NCBI GenBank assembly: GCA_947624665.1
Contig: CANQLK010000003.1
Location: 1-37,818, forward strand
DNA from: Candidatus Gastranaerophilales bacterium
GTDB lineage: Bacteria; Cyanobacteriota; Vampirovibrionia; Gastranaerophilales; Gastranaerophilaceae
Direction of reading: 5' to 3'
DNA length: 37,818 nt
Each line of letters starts with the position of its first letter. The first letter of the stretch is position 1. The notes beneath the pieces are model-generated. The model was not told where the DNA came from. It did no database searches and was given only the letters and a program-made list of their open reading frames with translations. The translations under genes and the position numbers were made by a program. Positions 16,144 to 22,604 of the stretch are shown here, one piece after another.

Positions 16144-16743
16144 ATGAAAAAATTAGGTTTCACCCTCGCCGAAGTTTTAATTACTTTGGTAATTATAGGT
16201 GTAATTGCTGCTATGACAATTCCTACATTGATGAACAACACAAATGCTCAGGAATATCGTTCTGCATTTAAAAAAGCTATGTCATCAGTTAACCAAGCAT
16301 TGGAAACAGAATATGCTCTGGAAGGTCTTACCGCAGCAGATTTCGATTCCAGTGCAGAATTAGTATCAGACGTATTTAAGAAAAGACTCCAAACTTTAGA
16401 TGTAGACAACATAGTTACCGGCTCGGGCGGTAGTGCAGATACTTCATTTACAACTGCAGATGGTGCAATATTTACTGTTGTTAATTTCTCCGGTGCAGGT
16501 GCAGATACCTCAGAAGGTGAAGAAGCAAATTGTAACTATGAAAATACAAAAGCTTGCGGTACTGAACCAAACTTGTATATCGATGTTAACGGTTTAAGAA
16601 AACCTAACAAGCTTACAACTTCTTACAAAAGACCAAGAGATATTTACACTGCTTCTATCTACTCACAAAAAGTTATCCCTTATGATGAAGCTGCTCAAGG
16701 TGTTATGTATGACAGACCTGTTGAAGAAGGCGGAGGCGACTAG
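16144..16743 (+). CDS. Type IV prepilin / pseudopilin
   Basis: Class III prepilin: a very short leader MKKLG, then the mature N-terminus FTLAEVLITLVIIGVIAAMT. The prepilin peptidase would cut after Gly5, leave an N-methyl-Phe, and use Glu5 of the mature protein for assembly. The hydrophobic helix runs into a C-terminal domain of about 160 residues with one probable disulfide (Cys in ANCNYENTKACG). The Gly-rich tail EEGGGD is unusual. It may be a minor pilin, a type II secretion pseudopilin, or a surface pilin. No assembly ATPase, peptidase or platform gene is near. It forms a single-gene unit with its own promoter and terminator, which fits high expression. In this lineage many such prepilin genes are scattered on the chromosome (my recollection). 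Confidence 0.88.
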   Translation: MKKLGFTLAEVLITLVIIGVIAAMTIPTLMNNTNAQEYRSAFKKAMSSVNQALETEYALEGLTAADFDSSAELVSDVFKKRLQTLDVDNIVTGSGGSADTSFTTADGAIFTVVNFSGAGADTSEGEEANCNYENTKACGTEPNLYIDVNGLRKPNKLTTSYKRPRDIYTASIYSQKVIPYDEAAQGVMYDRPVEEGGGD

Positions 16744-16771
16744 TTAAAAAAACTAAAATAAAAATTTTAAA

Positions 16772-16804
16772 AAAAGAGGGCAAATTTATTTGTCCTCTTT
16801 TTTT
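16772..16804 (+). terminator. Rho-independent terminator after the prepilin gene
   Basis: Stem AAAAGAGGGCAAA / TTTGTCCTCTTTT with a 4-base loop TTTA and one G-T wobble, running into T7. It closes the single-gene prepilin transcript. Confidence 0.85.
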
Positions 16805-16872
16805 ATATATAACGAAACCCAAAACAGGATTGATGTTCATGAATTGACCTGAGTTACAATACATAACAAATG

Positions 16873-16911
16873 GGATATAGAGAAGGAATACATAGAAGGA
16901 TATAGAGAAGG
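16873..16911 (+). repeat. Duplicated 14-bp leader GGATATAGAGAAGG before the repeat protein
   Basis: The exact 14-mer occurs at 16873-16886 and again at 16898-16911. The second copy supplies the ribosome-binding site (GAAGG, two bases before the ATG context at 16914). The first copy presents the same site with no start codon at the matching distance. Confidence 0.7.
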
Positions 16912-16913
16912 CA

Positions 16914-18041
16914 ATGAGAATTAATACTTTTTCAATTTTAACAAATTATAAAAATACAAACAATAATAAAGCAAACATAAAATCAATAAATAAACTTGAA
17001 TATACTCCAATAACAGATACATTTACTTTCCGTGGAGATATTGCAAAACAAGAAGAAGGTGAATGGAAAGTAATTCCTTGTTACGATAAAGACCCGGAGA
17101 ATTACGAAGCCAATGCAAAACAACTAAAAAAAATCCTAAAAAAAAGAATATATTGCGGAAAAATTTATCCAAAAACACTGTTAAAAACACAGACTTATCA
17201 TATATATATGACGGGAAATAAGCCTGCTGTAGTAATAGCTACGGAAGATGATAATATTAAAGACATAAGAAGCAATGTTAATGGGGATCTTAATGACAGA
17301 TACCTTGATATAGTAAATCAATATATTGAAAATAATAAGCTTAAACCTTCAAAAAATGCAGAATTAACATTAGAAGTAAGCAAATACCGAAAAGATAAAT
17401 ATGACAAATATAAAAATGACCTTAAGTGTGCAATAAGAATACAAAATGCCGAAAAAATTTTTAACTATTTTAATATAAAAACAGATACGGACAGATTCGG
17501 AAATATGACTATATCCGAATACAAACAGCCCGATAGCGAAATAACATATAAAGCTTTAGGAATAGACGAAAATAAATTATTATCCCGTGTAGTAACAATA
17601 GAAGGTGATGCGGACTTTAGGAAAAGTAAATTAACCTCCCCGGGCGCAGTTGAATACATCGGCGGTAACGCTATTTTTAGTTCTTCCGATATTACAAATT
17701 TGGATAAAATAGAAGTTATTGAAGGTGATGCATATCTTAATGCCTCGAAAGTTAATGATTTGGGAAATTTGGAATTTATAGGCGGAAATGCAAATTTTAG
17801 AAATTCTAATATTACCTCATTAAAGAATTTGGAGCATATAGGCGGTAACGCATTTTTTAGAGAGTCAAAAGTTAAAGATTTAGGAAAACTTAAATATATC
17901 GGAGGTGAAGTTACTTTTATAAATTCACCGTTAACAAAAAAAGATTTTGCAAATATCAAACACAAAAAAGAATCAACGGCGGAAAGTTTTCCTAATGAAC
18001 CGTTAGAAAGCGAACTTTTAATCTGCGGCGAGAACGATTAA
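16914..18041 (+). CDS. Repeat protein with six ~20-residue IGGNA-x-F repeats and an N-terminal FTFRG signature
   Basis: Residues ~225-345 contain six imperfect repeats of about 20 residues, each of the form [E/K]-x-I-G-G-N-A-x-F-x-x-S-x-[IV]-T-x-L-x-x-L (for example EYIGGNAIFSSSDITNLDKI, EFIGGNANFRNSNITSLKNL). The spacing suggests a leucine-rich-repeat or right-handed parallel-beta solenoid used for binding. Residues 1-40 are polar and Asn/Lys-rich, ending in Phe-Thr-Phe-Arg-Gly; residues 45-220 are a non-repetitive Lys-rich region. There is no classical signal peptide or membrane segment. Function unknown; similar repeats occur in proteins of gut bacteria (recollection). It is preceded by the duplicated 14-bp leader and ends 50 bases before the convergent phosphodiesterase gene. 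Confidence 0.8.
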   Translation: MRINTFSILTNYKNTNNNKANIKSINKLEYTPITDTFTFRGDIAKQEEGEWKVIPCYDKDPENYEANAKQLKKILKKRIYCGKIYPKTLLKTQTYHIYMTGNKPAVVIATEDDNIKDIRSNVNGDLNDRYLDIVNQYIENNKLKPSKNAELTLEVSKYRKDKYDKYKNDLKCAIRIQNAEKIFNYFNIKTDTDRFGNMTISEYKQPDSEITYKALGIDENKLLSRVVTIEGDADFRKSKLTSPGAVEYIGGNAIFSSSDITNLDKIEVIEGDAYLNASKVNDLGNLEFIGGNANFRNSNITSLKNLEHIGGNAFFRESKVKDLGKLKYIGGEVTFINSPLTKKDFANIKHKKESTAESFPNEPLESELLICGEND

Positions 18042-18090
18042 CCTTTATTTTAAAATCACAAAAGCTTTAAATAATATTCGGCAGTAAAAA

Positions 18091-18975
18091 TCAGTCCAAG
18101 AAACCGAATTCGGAAGCATTGGAAAAGACATCGGTTGTTATTCCTTTACAATTGACCGCTGTCAAATTTTTAAGTTCTTCATCCGTGTTAACGGTCCACG
18201 TTTCCAAATCGAATCCTGAATTTTCCAATAATAAACCCGTATCAGGAGTTATTTGTGAAGATTTTATATCAAGAAAAACATCATTTTCTTCGGTATCTAA
18301 ATCCTGCAAAATATTTATTGTTTCTTCATCAGCCTGAGTTTTAGATAAATAGCCAAGGCGTGAATCAGGCATAATATTATTTATAAGCTTTAAATTGTTA
18401 TCATCAAAACTAATCCAAGTAACATTATTTTCAAGTCCGGCTTCTTTAACTGCATCGGTAAGGATTTTCGCACGCTCTTCATCAAAAGATGAGCCTGACT
18501 TTAAATCTACATAGACATTTAAGCCATAATCTTTGCAGCACTGCAACAATTCGCTAAATGTAGGAATTTTTGTTCCTTTAAATTCTTTATCTTTCCAAAT
18601 ACCAAAATCGTATTTTTGAAGTTTTTCATAAGTAAGTTTAGAACACTTTTTGGGAAGTAGAAACTTCCAACCGTTGGCTCGTCTTGCCGTACGATTAATT
18701 GTATCATCGTGAAGCAGAACGGGAACATTATCCTTAGTCCATTCGATATCACATTCCACGGTAGTAAATCCGTTTTCGGCAGCTGCAATGTAGGCAGGAA
18801 TTGTATTTTCAGGCGCTACAGCACTATACCCTCTATGAGCAATGAATTCCACCTGATTTAAGTCATTATCGGATTCGCCAATATTTAACGCTTCGTTACT
18901 ATCATTGGCATCGTAGATAACCGTTCCTTTTATATATTGTATTGGCAGTGGACTAATAGTAATATTTTCTATCAT
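18091..18975 (-). CDS. Glycerophosphodiester phosphodiesterase
   Basis: Hydrolyses glycerophosphodiesters from phospholipid turnover into glycerol-3-phosphate and an alcohol. A TIM-barrel GDPD is evident: FIAHRGYSAVAPENTIPAY (catalytic His47 and Arg48, Glu56, Asn57), then TVECDIEWTKDNVPVLLHDDTINRT with the metal-binding Glu and Asp and the second catalytic His. Later, VYVDLKSG gives the third metal ligand region, and WTVNTDEE near the end is typical. There is no signal peptide, so it is cytoplasmic; the first 40 residues (ISPLPIQYIKGTVIYDAND...) are an extra N-terminal segment not needed for the barrel. 294 aa is slightly above the usual ~240-260. No glycerol transport or glp gene is near. 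Confidence 0.93.
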   Translation of the reverse strand: MIENITISPLPIQYIKGTVIYDANDSNEALNIGESDNDLNQVEFIAHRGYSAVAPENTIPAYIAAAENGFTTVECDIEWTKDNVPVLLHDDTINRTARRANGWKFLLPKKCSKLTYEKLQKYDFGIWKDKEFKGTKIPTFSELLQCCKDYGLNVYVDLKSGSSFDEERAKILTDAVKEAGLENNVTWISFDDNNLKLINNIMPDSRLGYLSKTQADEETINILQDLDTEENDVFLDIKSSQITPDTGLLLENSGFDLETWTVNTDEELKNLTAVNCKGITTDVFSNASEFGFLD

Positions 18976-19117
18976 AATTATAATAATATCCTACTTATAT
19001 ATAAAAAAATTTTTTCGATAAAAATTGCTTGAAAATATTTAAATATTCAATAGATAAGATGATAAAAAGTTATTAAAATTTAAAACGACAACTGCAAAAC
19101 TCCGTTTATTTTCATAC

Positions 19118-19146
19118 TTGACTTTTTATAGACATTTGTCTATAAT
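19118..19146 (+). promoter_or_regulatory. SOS-type promoter with a perfect operator in the spacer
   Basis: TTGACT (19118-19123), a 17-base spacer, TATAAT (19141-19146). The 18-bp perfect inverted repeat TATAGACATTTGTCTATA (19127-19144, arms of 8 with a 2-base centre) fills the spacer and enters the -10 box, the ideal place for a LexA-type repressor to block polymerase. It lies directly before a LexA/UmuD-like gene, so autoregulation is expected. The -10 box ends six bases before the ATG at 19153, so transcription should start at or next to the A of the start codon; no ribosome-binding site fits in between. Confidence 0.85.
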
Positions 19147-19152
19147 ATAATT

Positions 19153-19728
19153 ATGCTGACAGAAAAACAAAAAACATTCTTTGAAAGATTAAAAGAATTA
19201 TACGGACAAGAAATCTTCCCCAGCTTCGAAATTATTGCTAAAGATTTTGGGTTCAAACACAAAAATTCCATCTGGCAATATTTCAATAAACTGAAAGAAG
19301 AAAATTTAATCTGCGAAAAAAATAACAGATTTTATATAAATAAAGAATTCTTCGGCGCAGTTTTGTTTTCGTCGGTAGTAAAAGCAGGTTTCGCATCCGT
19401 TGCTGATGATTACATCGAAAAACGGGTTTCTTTGGATGAAACTTTCGATATAAACAATCCTTCAACCTTCCTCTTTACCGTTTCAGGCGATTCAATGATA
19501 AATCTTGGAATATATGAAGGCGATAAGGTTATAATCAAAAAAAGTAATACCGCCACCAACGGCGATATAGTTGTAGCCTATATAGACGGCGGATATACTC
19601 TTAAAACATTCAGAAATAAAAACGGCAAAGTTTGGTTGGAACCGGCTAACCCCAATTATCCTAATTTATATCCGAAAGAACAGTTGGTTATCTTCGGCAT
19701 AGCGCAAGGAATTGTAAGAAAATTTTAA
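19153..19728 (+). CDS. LexA/UmuD-like self-cleaving repressor (S24 family)
   Basis: Combines an N-terminal winged helix (residues ~1-60, MLTEKQKTFFERLKELYG then FEIIAKDFGFKHKNSIWQYF) with a C-terminal S24 autoprotease. The cleavage site is Ala78-Gly79 (VVKAGFASVADDY), the catalytic Ser114 is in SGDSMINLGI, and the Lys151 base in GGYTLKTF. In SOS systems RecA filaments trigger self-cleavage; a LexA loses repression, a UmuD becomes the active polymerase partner. Here both roles are possible, because umuC follows directly and an operator precedes. At 191 aa with the HTH it is LexA-sized. It may be the genome's LexA or a dedicated repressor of this polymerase operon. The LTEKQK start is LexA-typical, so the ATG at 19153 is trusted although it has no leader. 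Confidence 0.88.
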   Translation: MLTEKQKTFFERLKELYGQEIFPSFEIIAKDFGFKHKNSIWQYFNKLKEENLICEKNNRFYINKEFFGAVLFSSVVKAGFASVADDYIEKRVSLDETFDINNPSTFLFTVSGDSMINLGIYEGDKVIIKKSNTATNGDIVVAYIDGGYTLKTFRNKNGKVWLEPANPNYPNLYPKEQLVIFGIAQGIVRKF

Positions 19729-19761
19729 AATTATTCAAATAAACACAATTATTCTTCTATT

Positions 19762-19797
19762 GCGGGATACTCCTCCCATATATCCCGCACCGTTTTT
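19762..19797 (+). terminator. Hairpin plus T-run between the repressor and umuC (attenuator candidate)
   Basis: Perfect 8-bp stem GCGGGATA / TATCCCGC (19762-19769 and 19781-19788), 11-base loop, then ACCGTTTTTCTT. It looks like a Rho-independent terminator lying inside the expected umuDC-like operon. It may reduce umuC transcription relative to the repressor, or protect the mRNA end. Confidence 0.6.
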
Positions 19798-19811
19798 CTT
19801 AAAGGATGGTT

Positions 19812-21026
19812 ATGAAAGAAAAAATTATCGCATTAATAGACGGAAATAACTTTTTTGCAAGCTGTGAAATACTTATGAACCCCTCACTCCGAGGGAAAGC
19901 CGTATGCGTGCTAAGCAACAATGACGGATGTGTTATTGCCCGCTCAAAAGAAGCAAAACAGGCAGGTATCAAAATGGGTATGCCCTACTTTTTGGCAAAA
20001 AAAAGCTTCCCTAACGCCGTATATCTTAGTGCTGATTTTTCCCTATATCAGAATTTATCTTCAAGAATGATGAAATATTTGGAAAATTTCTCCGAAAAAA
20101 TAGATATTTACTCTATTGATGAAGCTTTCATTGATATAACGGGTCTTAATAAATTATTTAATTTATCTTTAAAAGAAATCGCTCAAAAAATTAAAACCGA
20201 AATCGAAACAAATATAGGTGTTTCTGTTTCTGTAGGTGTAGCGAGTTCAAAAGTACTCGCAAAAATCGCTTCCTATAAAGCAAAAAAACTTAATGGAACC
20301 TATGTTATAGAAAATAATATGATTAAAAACGAACTGGAAAGTATTCCTATTGAAGAAGTTTGGGGTATCGGCAGAAATATTGCAAGAAGTTTAAGAAAAT
20401 TCGGGATATTTTATACCGATGAAATTCTGTTAAAAGATGACGAATTTTACAGAAAAAACTACGGGAAAAAAGGACTTGAATTAAAATACGAGCTTATGGG
20501 CAAAAGCGTAATTCCGTTAACGGGAATTATAGAAAAACCAAAGTCCATACAAAGAACAAGGGCTTTCCCCGAATTTTCAAAGGATAAGAATTATATCATG
20601 ACGGAACTTGAAATTCATCTGCATAGTGTTTGCAAAAAACTTAGAGAAAATCAGCAAAAAACTTCTCTCATCTTCGTAATGCTTAGAACTAAAGATTTTA
20701 GAATATCCGTTAGAGAAATGAAGCTTGATTTTTCAACTAACTCCGAAATACGGCTTATAAAATACGTAAAAAAACTTTTTTCGGATATGTACAATAAAGA
20801 TATAATTTATCGTGCTTCGGGAATTTATGCCGTTTGCGATAAAGATGATAACGGTCAAATTCCTTTGTTTTGCAAACAAAAAGAAAATGAAAAAATAAAT
20901 AATGTATCAAAAGCGATAGATAAAATAGAAAATAAGTTTGGCAAAGGTTTCATTTTTTTGGGCGAAAATGGAGTAAAATCCGTTAACGAACGACACAAAA
21001 GAAAAATGAATTTCAGAGCATTCTAA
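19812..21026 (+). CDS. umuC: Y-family DNA polymerase, UmuC-like
   Basis: Translesion DNA polymerase that copies damaged templates with low fidelity. The two metal sites are seen as the N-terminal LIDGNNFFASCE (Asp) and YSIDEAFIDITG (Asp-Glu). NNDGCVIARSKEAKQAGIKMG is the UmuC-specific version of the finger motif, VSVGVASSKVLAKIAS lies in the palm, and VWGIGRNIARSLRKFGI is the helix-hairpin-helix. About 405 aa, as in UmuC of other bacteria (~420). The frame has ATGs at 19806 and 19812; AAGGA sits five bases before the second, which I chose. It follows the LexA/UmuD-like gene by about 80 bases, so damage-induced expression is expected, subject to the intercistronic hairpin. Confidence 0.92.
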   Translation: MKEKIIALIDGNNFFASCEILMNPSLRGKAVCVLSNNDGCVIARSKEAKQAGIKMGMPYFLAKKSFPNAVYLSADFSLYQNLSSRMMKYLENFSEKIDIYSIDEAFIDITGLNKLFNLSLKEIAQKIKTEIETNIGVSVSVGVASSKVLAKIASYKAKKLNGTYVIENNMIKNELESIPIEEVWGIGRNIARSLRKFGIFYTDEILLKDDEFYRKNYGKKGLELKYELMGKSVIPLTGIIEKPKSIQRTRAFPEFSKDKNYIMTELEIHLHSVCKKLRENQQKTSLIFVMLRTKDFRISVREMKLDFSTNSEIRLIKYVKKLFSDMYNKDIIYRASGIYAVCDKDDNGQIPLFCKQKENEKINNVSKAIDKIENKFGKGFIFLGENGVKSVNERHKRKMNFRAF

Positions 21027-21166
21027 AAATAATGCGGCTTATTCAAAATCCGATAAACATTTGCAAAACAGCAAAATATATCTTCACATATTCACTTGCG
21101 ACGGACTATTAAAGACTTCAAGCAAAACAAATTATATGATAACGGATTAAATAAAGTCATGGTGCA

Positions 21167-21442
21167 TTATATTGCGGCAGTTTTAGCCTGATATTTAATA
21201 AGACATTGTGCTAACTGGTCAGGACAGCTTGTCGGTTTGCCTCCGCATTTTATTCCTTCAAGCTTTGATATTACATCTTCAACTTTCATTCCTTTTATAA
21301 GCTGCTTTATACCTTGAAGATTCCCGTTGCACCCGCCAAAAAATTCCACATCTTTTACCGTTCCGTTTTCTATTGATAATTGAATTAATTTACAGCAGGT
21401 TCCTTGTGTTTCATATTGAATTACTTCTGATTTATCTGTCAT
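21167..21442 (-). CDS. TSCPD-domain protein (TIGR03905-like)
   Basis: A 91-aa Cys-rich protein ending in GGKPTSCPDQLAQCL, the TSCPD motif also found at the C-terminus of some class II ribonucleotide reductases. Cysteines at about 16, 17, 38, 66, 73 and 80 suggest metal or redox chemistry. The stand-alone form is frequent in anaerobes and its function is not established. It is divergent from rubrerythrin, with a perfect palindrome in the shared intergenic region, so joint redox or peroxide regulation is plausible (inference). The ATG begins MTDKSEVIQYETQGTCC; the upstream sequence on its strand has AGAGGG at a good distance. Confidence 0.85.
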   Translation of the reverse strand: MTDKSEVIQYETQGTCCKLIQLSIENGTVKDVEFFGGCNGNLQGIKQLIKGMKVEDVISKLEGIKCGGKPTSCPDQLAQCLIKYQAKTAAI

Positions 21443-21463
21443 TTTTTTACCTCTCCCTCTTCA

Positions 21464-21484
21464 TTTTAATTGACTCAATTAAAA
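21464..21484. promoter_or_regulatory. Perfect palindrome between TSCPD gene and rubrerythrin (operator candidate)
   Basis: Arms TTTTAATTGA and TCAATTAAAA around a single C: a 10-1-10 perfect inverted repeat with a 7-1-7 core TAATTGA-C-TCAATTA. The 7-1-7 layout is that of Fur-family boxes (PerR, Fur, Zur), and rubrerythrin is a classic PerR target. It lies about 22 bases before the TSCPD start and 28 bases before the rubrerythrin -35 box. Confidence 0.55.
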
Positions 21485-21511
21485 AATTAAAGTTCCATTT
21501 TTTTATTTTAA

Positions 21512-21541
21512 TTGCACAAAACAGGCATGACAATATATAAT
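21512..21541 (+). promoter_or_regulatory. Promoter of rubrerythrin
   Basis: TTGCAC, 18 bases, TATAAT. It predicts a start near 21548 and a leader of about 16 bases containing GGGAG before the ATG at 21564. Confidence 0.6.
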
Positions 21542-21563
21542 CAGGAAAATGGGAGAAATTAGT

Positions 21564-22100
21564 ATGACGGAATTAAGAGGAAGCAAAACAGAAAAGAACT
21601 TATTAGCCGCTTTTGCAGGTGAATCACAGGCAAGAAATAAATATACGTATTTTGCCTCGGCTGCAAAAAAGGACGGTTACGTTCAAATAAGCAAGATTTT
21701 TGAAGAAACGGCTAATCAGGAAAAAGAACACGCAAAAATATGGTTAAAACTGCTTAACGGAATAGGAGATACCGCACAAAATCTTAAAGAGGCAGCTGAA
21801 GGCGAACACTATGAATGGACGGAAATGTATAAGAATTTTGCTCAGGAAGCAAAAGAAGAAGGTTTTGACAGAATTGCTTTTCTATTTGAATATGTAGCTA
21901 AAATCGAAAAAGAACACGAAGACAGATATAAAAAACTGTTAGACAATATTAACAATAATCTTGTATTTTCTTCAAACGATGAACTGGCTTGGAGATGTTC
22001 AAACTGCGGACACATTCACTACGGTAAGACCGCACCTGAAATTTGTCCTGTATGTAATCATCCGAAAGCATTTTTCGAAAGAAAAGTCGATAATTTTTAG
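21564..22100 (+). CDS. Rubrerythrin
   Basis: Peroxide-reducing non-haem di-iron protein of anaerobes. The N-terminal ferritin-like four-helix bundle carries the di-iron ligands: Glu20 (FAGESQARNKY), Glu53 and His56 (NQEKEHAKIW), and the later EYVAKIEKEHEDRY. The C-terminal rubredoxin-like domain has the two Cys pairs WRCSNCGHIHYG and CPVCNHPKAFF for a mononuclear iron centre. I place the start at 21564 (MTELRGSKTEKNLLAAFAGE), the usual family start, with GGGAG seven bases upstream; an in-frame ATG at 21549 precedes this RBS and is unlikely. The gene has its own promoter and terminator, and a possible PerR-type box upstream. Confidence 0.95.
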   Translation: MTELRGSKTEKNLLAAFAGESQARNKYTYFASAAKKDGYVQISKIFEETANQEKEHAKIWLKLLNGIGDTAQNLKEAAEGEHYEWTEMYKNFAQEAKEEGFDRIAFLFEYVAKIEKEHEDRYKKLLDNINNNLVFSSNDELAWRCSNCGHIHYGKTAPEICPVCNHPKAFFERKVDNF

Positions 22101-22125
22101 TCCTAAATATTTTAATATTTTAAGG

Positions 22126-22152
22126 GGAGAACAAGTTTTGTTCTCCTTTTTT
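22126..22152 (+). terminator. Rho-independent terminator after rubrerythrin
   Basis: Stem GGAGAACAA / TTGTTCTCC, 3-base loop GTT, followed by TTTTTT. A strong plus-strand terminator. Confidence 0.88.
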
Positions 22153-22171
22153 GTTATTTCAGCGAATTTGC

Positions 22172-22197
22172 AAAAAAAAGCTCTTTTGGTAAAGAGC
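22172..22197 (-). terminator. Minus-strand terminator without a minus-strand gene
   Basis: Read on the minus strand: GCTCTTT-ACCA-AAAGAGC followed by T8. The 7-bp stem is perfect. In this orientation it would end a transcript coming from about 22200-22600, where no minus-strand ORF is visible. Confidence 0.6.
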
Positions 22198-22400
22198 GTT
22201 AACTAGGTTAGTTTTGGTAGATAGTTGTTCAGTTTAGACTATATGAGTCTTACATTTCTTTTAATAACCCTGAAAAAATTTTTATGCTTTTTTTAAATAA
22301 AAAATTTACATAACTTTACAAAAAAATATAAAATATAACTAAAGTTTTAGAAAATAAAGCCGATAAAATAAACGGAAGTAAATTCGGTTGAGGTAGAAAA

Positions 22401-22535
22401 ATGTATTACAATTCGGTTTGGCCGGGTGCCTACAGTTTTAAAAATGAAATAAAACTTTTTACAACTTGGTTCAAAAACCAAATTGATATAATTTTGGCAA
22501 GAATAGAAGAAACCGAAAAAAAACTTGGCGAATAA
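22401..22535 (+). CDS. Small protein, 44 aa
   Basis: MYYNSVWPGAYSFKNEIKLF, then a helical, charged C-terminal part (TWFKNQIDIILARIEETEKKL) with the heptad look of a short coiled coil. GAGG lies nine bases before the ATG (22390-22393), and the frame ends in TAA shortly before comM. Not recognised. The good RBS, balanced composition with two Trp, and position in an otherwise empty 500-base gap argue for a real gene. Promoter not identified. Confidence 0.55.
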   Translation: MYYNSVWPGAYSFKNEIKLFTTWFKNQIDIILARIEETEKKLGE

Positions 22536-22604
22536 GGCATTATTCTTGCGATATAAAAATTTATAAGCTATACTTTAGAGGAAAGAAAAGTATAGGCTAA
22601 AACT

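Noticed and set aside
17465-17965. 166-aa minus-strand ORF inside the repeat protein gene
   Set aside because: Its apparent repeats are just the complement of the IGGNA-x-F repeats of the real gene.
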